The position numbers and the translations under genes are program-made. The notes beneath the pieces were generated by a model. It was given only the letters and a program-made list of their open reading frames with translations. It made no database searches and was not told the origin of the DNA. A stretch of 64,000 bases of DNA from Variovorax sp. V213. GTDB lineage: Bacteria; Pseudomonadota; Gammaproteobacteria; Burkholderiales; Burkholderiaceae_C. Within the stretch, counting starts at the first letter, position 1; every line of letters starts with the position of its first letter. The stretch covers positions 3,349,001 through 3,413,000 of the forward strand of contig NZ_AP028664.1 in the NCBI RefSeq assembly GCF_041154455.1, in the 5' to 3' direction. Of the stretch, positions 63,012-64,000 are shown one piece after another.

Positions 63012-64000
63012 ATGAATCCCGATGCAGACAAGCTCTGGCAAGCCCCGCGCTGGGCGCTTGCCGTGCTGCTCGCCGTGCTGGGCATGCTCGGTCCCTTTTC
63101 CATCGACACCTACATTCCGGCCTTCTCGGGCATCGCGCGCTCCATAGGCGCCACGCCGGCCGAAATGCAGCAGACACTTTCGGCCTACCTGTTCGGCTTT
63201 GCGTTCATGAACCTGTTCCACGGCGCGCTGTCGGACAGCTTCGGCCGCCGGCCCGTGGTGCTGTGGGGTCTCGCGGTGTTCACGCTGGCCTCGCTGGGTT
63301 GCGCGCTGTCGCAGAACATTGCGCAGCTGGTGCTGTTCCGCGGGCTGCAGGGCCTCTCGACCGGCGCGGGCATCGTGGTTTCGCGCGCCGTGATCCGCGA
63401 CATGTTCCCGCCCGCCGACGCACAGCGCGTGATGAGCCAGGTGACCATCTACTTCGGCGTGGCGCCGGCCATTGCGCCGATCGTCGGCGGCTTTCTTTTC
63501 GTCCATGCCGGATGGCACGCCATCTTCTGGTTCCTGGTCGCGGTCGGCGTGATCCTGTTCGTGGCCAATTTCAAGCTGCTGCCTGAAACCTTGCACCAGA
63601 GCCAGCGCCAGCCGTTCCAGGTGCGGCACCTGATGCGCGGCTACTGGGACCTGTGCTCGGACCCGCGCTTTCTGCTGCTTGCATTCGCGAGCGGCGTTCC
63701 GTTCAACGGCATGTTCCTCTACGTGCTCGCCGCACCCGCCTTCCTCGGCGACCACCTCGCGCTGGCGCCGACCCAGTTCTTCTGGTTCTTCCTGCTGACC
63801 ATCGGCGGCATCATGTCGGGCGCGTGGGCCAGCGGCCGCATGGCGGGCAAGGTGGCGCCCAAGCGGCAGATCCGCGACGGCTTCCTGATCATGCTGGTGA
63901 CCTCGCTCGTCAACGTGGTGGCCAATTCGCTCTTCACCGCGCACGCCGCCTGGGCACTGTGGCCGCTGGCGGTGTTCGCTTTCGGCTGGGCGCTGATGGT
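63012..64000 (+). CDS. Bcr/CflA-type multidrug efflux MFS transporter (C-terminus cut by window edge)
   Basis: About 329 residues from ATG 63012, open to the window end. Drug:H+ antiporter features: motif D-like GMLGPFSIDTYIPAF in helix 1, motif A-like HGALSDSFGRRPVVLWG, and a motif C-like GVAPAIAPIVGGFLF. Close in pattern to Bcr/CflA. The remaining part should hold roughly the last two helices. Confidence 0.92.
   Translation, partial: MNPDADKLWQAPRWALAVLLAVLGMLGPFSIDTYIPAFSGIARSIGATPAEMQQTLSAYLFGFAFMNLFHGALSDSFGRRPVVLWGLAVFTLASLGCALSQNIAQLVLFRGLQGLSTGAGIVVSRAVIRDMFPPADAQRVMSQVTIYFGVAPAIAPIVGGFLFVHAGWHAIFWFLVAVGVILFVANFKLLPETLHQSQRQPFQVRHLMRGYWDLCSDPRFLLLAFASGVPFNGMFLYVLAAPAFLGDHLALAPTQFFWFFLLTIGGIMSGAWASGRMAGKVAPKRQIRDGFLIMLVTSLVNVVANSLFTAHAAWALWPLAVFAFGWALM

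Overview
This is a high-G+C betaproteobacterial chromosome segment, most like Variovorax or a close Comamonadaceae relative. The genus is inferred from gene order and protein character, not from a marker search. Supporting blocks are rpsF-priB-rpsR-rplI next to dnaB, surE-pcm-nlpD-rpoS-rlmD, earP followed by an Arg32-type efp, a PHA phasin, and bfd-tonB-exbB-exbD-hemP. Almost the whole window is dense core genome. The exception is a 5 kb inserted element at 52.25-57.29 kb.

Layout. 1-3.0 kb holds dnaB (cut by the window start) and the rpsF-priB-rpsR-rplI operon. 3.8-7.2 kb holds PEP synthase (ppsA) and its divergent regulator ppsR. 7.2-17.1 kb is an oxidative stress and iron block: ahpF, ahpC with an OxyR-type site, bacterioferritin, a PepSY/cytochrome b561 pair, a PiuC-type hydroxylase, a TonB-dependent siderophore receptor, bfd, tonB-exbB-exbD and hemP, with Fur-like boxes before the receptor and hemP. 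17.3-24.7 kb holds a GlcG/HbpS-like protein, a BAX-inhibitor-like membrane protein, the stationary-phase operon surE-pcm-nlpD-rpoS-rlmD, and a quinone oxidoreductase. 24.7-30.1 kb holds an H-NS-like protein, tRNA-His, ppiD, tRNA-Val and HU. 30.3-33.3 kb is a haloacetate-dehalogenase-like plus tartrate-dehydrogenase-like operon divergent from a LysR regulator. 33.4-38.3 kb holds an EamA transporter, pgsA, uvrC and an M20 peptidase. 38.4-40.3 kb holds the EF-P rhamnosyltransferase earP and efp. 40.3-48.3 kb holds a crotonase, a LOG-like protein, an MFS transporter, rmuC, a hydroxyacid dehydrogenase, nhaD and pncB. 48.4-52.3 kb holds small stress-type proteins, a thioesterase and HDAC-like pair, the phasin, and a short-chain dehydrogenase (SDR).

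The inserted element sits at the 3' end of the SDR gene. A 51-bp repeat (one mismatch, 37 bp perfect) occurs at 52201-52251 and 57244-57294. Beyond the shared core the two copies diverge in sequence but still encode the same SDR C-terminus, the signature of site-specific integration that restores its target gene. Cargo: two unknown genes (one a likely membrane protein), an IS3-family insertion lacking an evident target duplication, a coiled-coil gene cut by that IS, a coiled-coil/winged-helix gene preceded by six ATTCGT hexamers, a tract of three hairpins, a 53-residue protein, and a PIN-domain protein. No integrase is recognisable. This element is the best candidate for undescribed biology here.

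The right end (57.3-64 kb) returns to core genome: a YihY-like membrane protein whose 3' end overlaps the integration site, dnaG, rpoD, and the start of a Bcr/CflA drug-efflux transporter.
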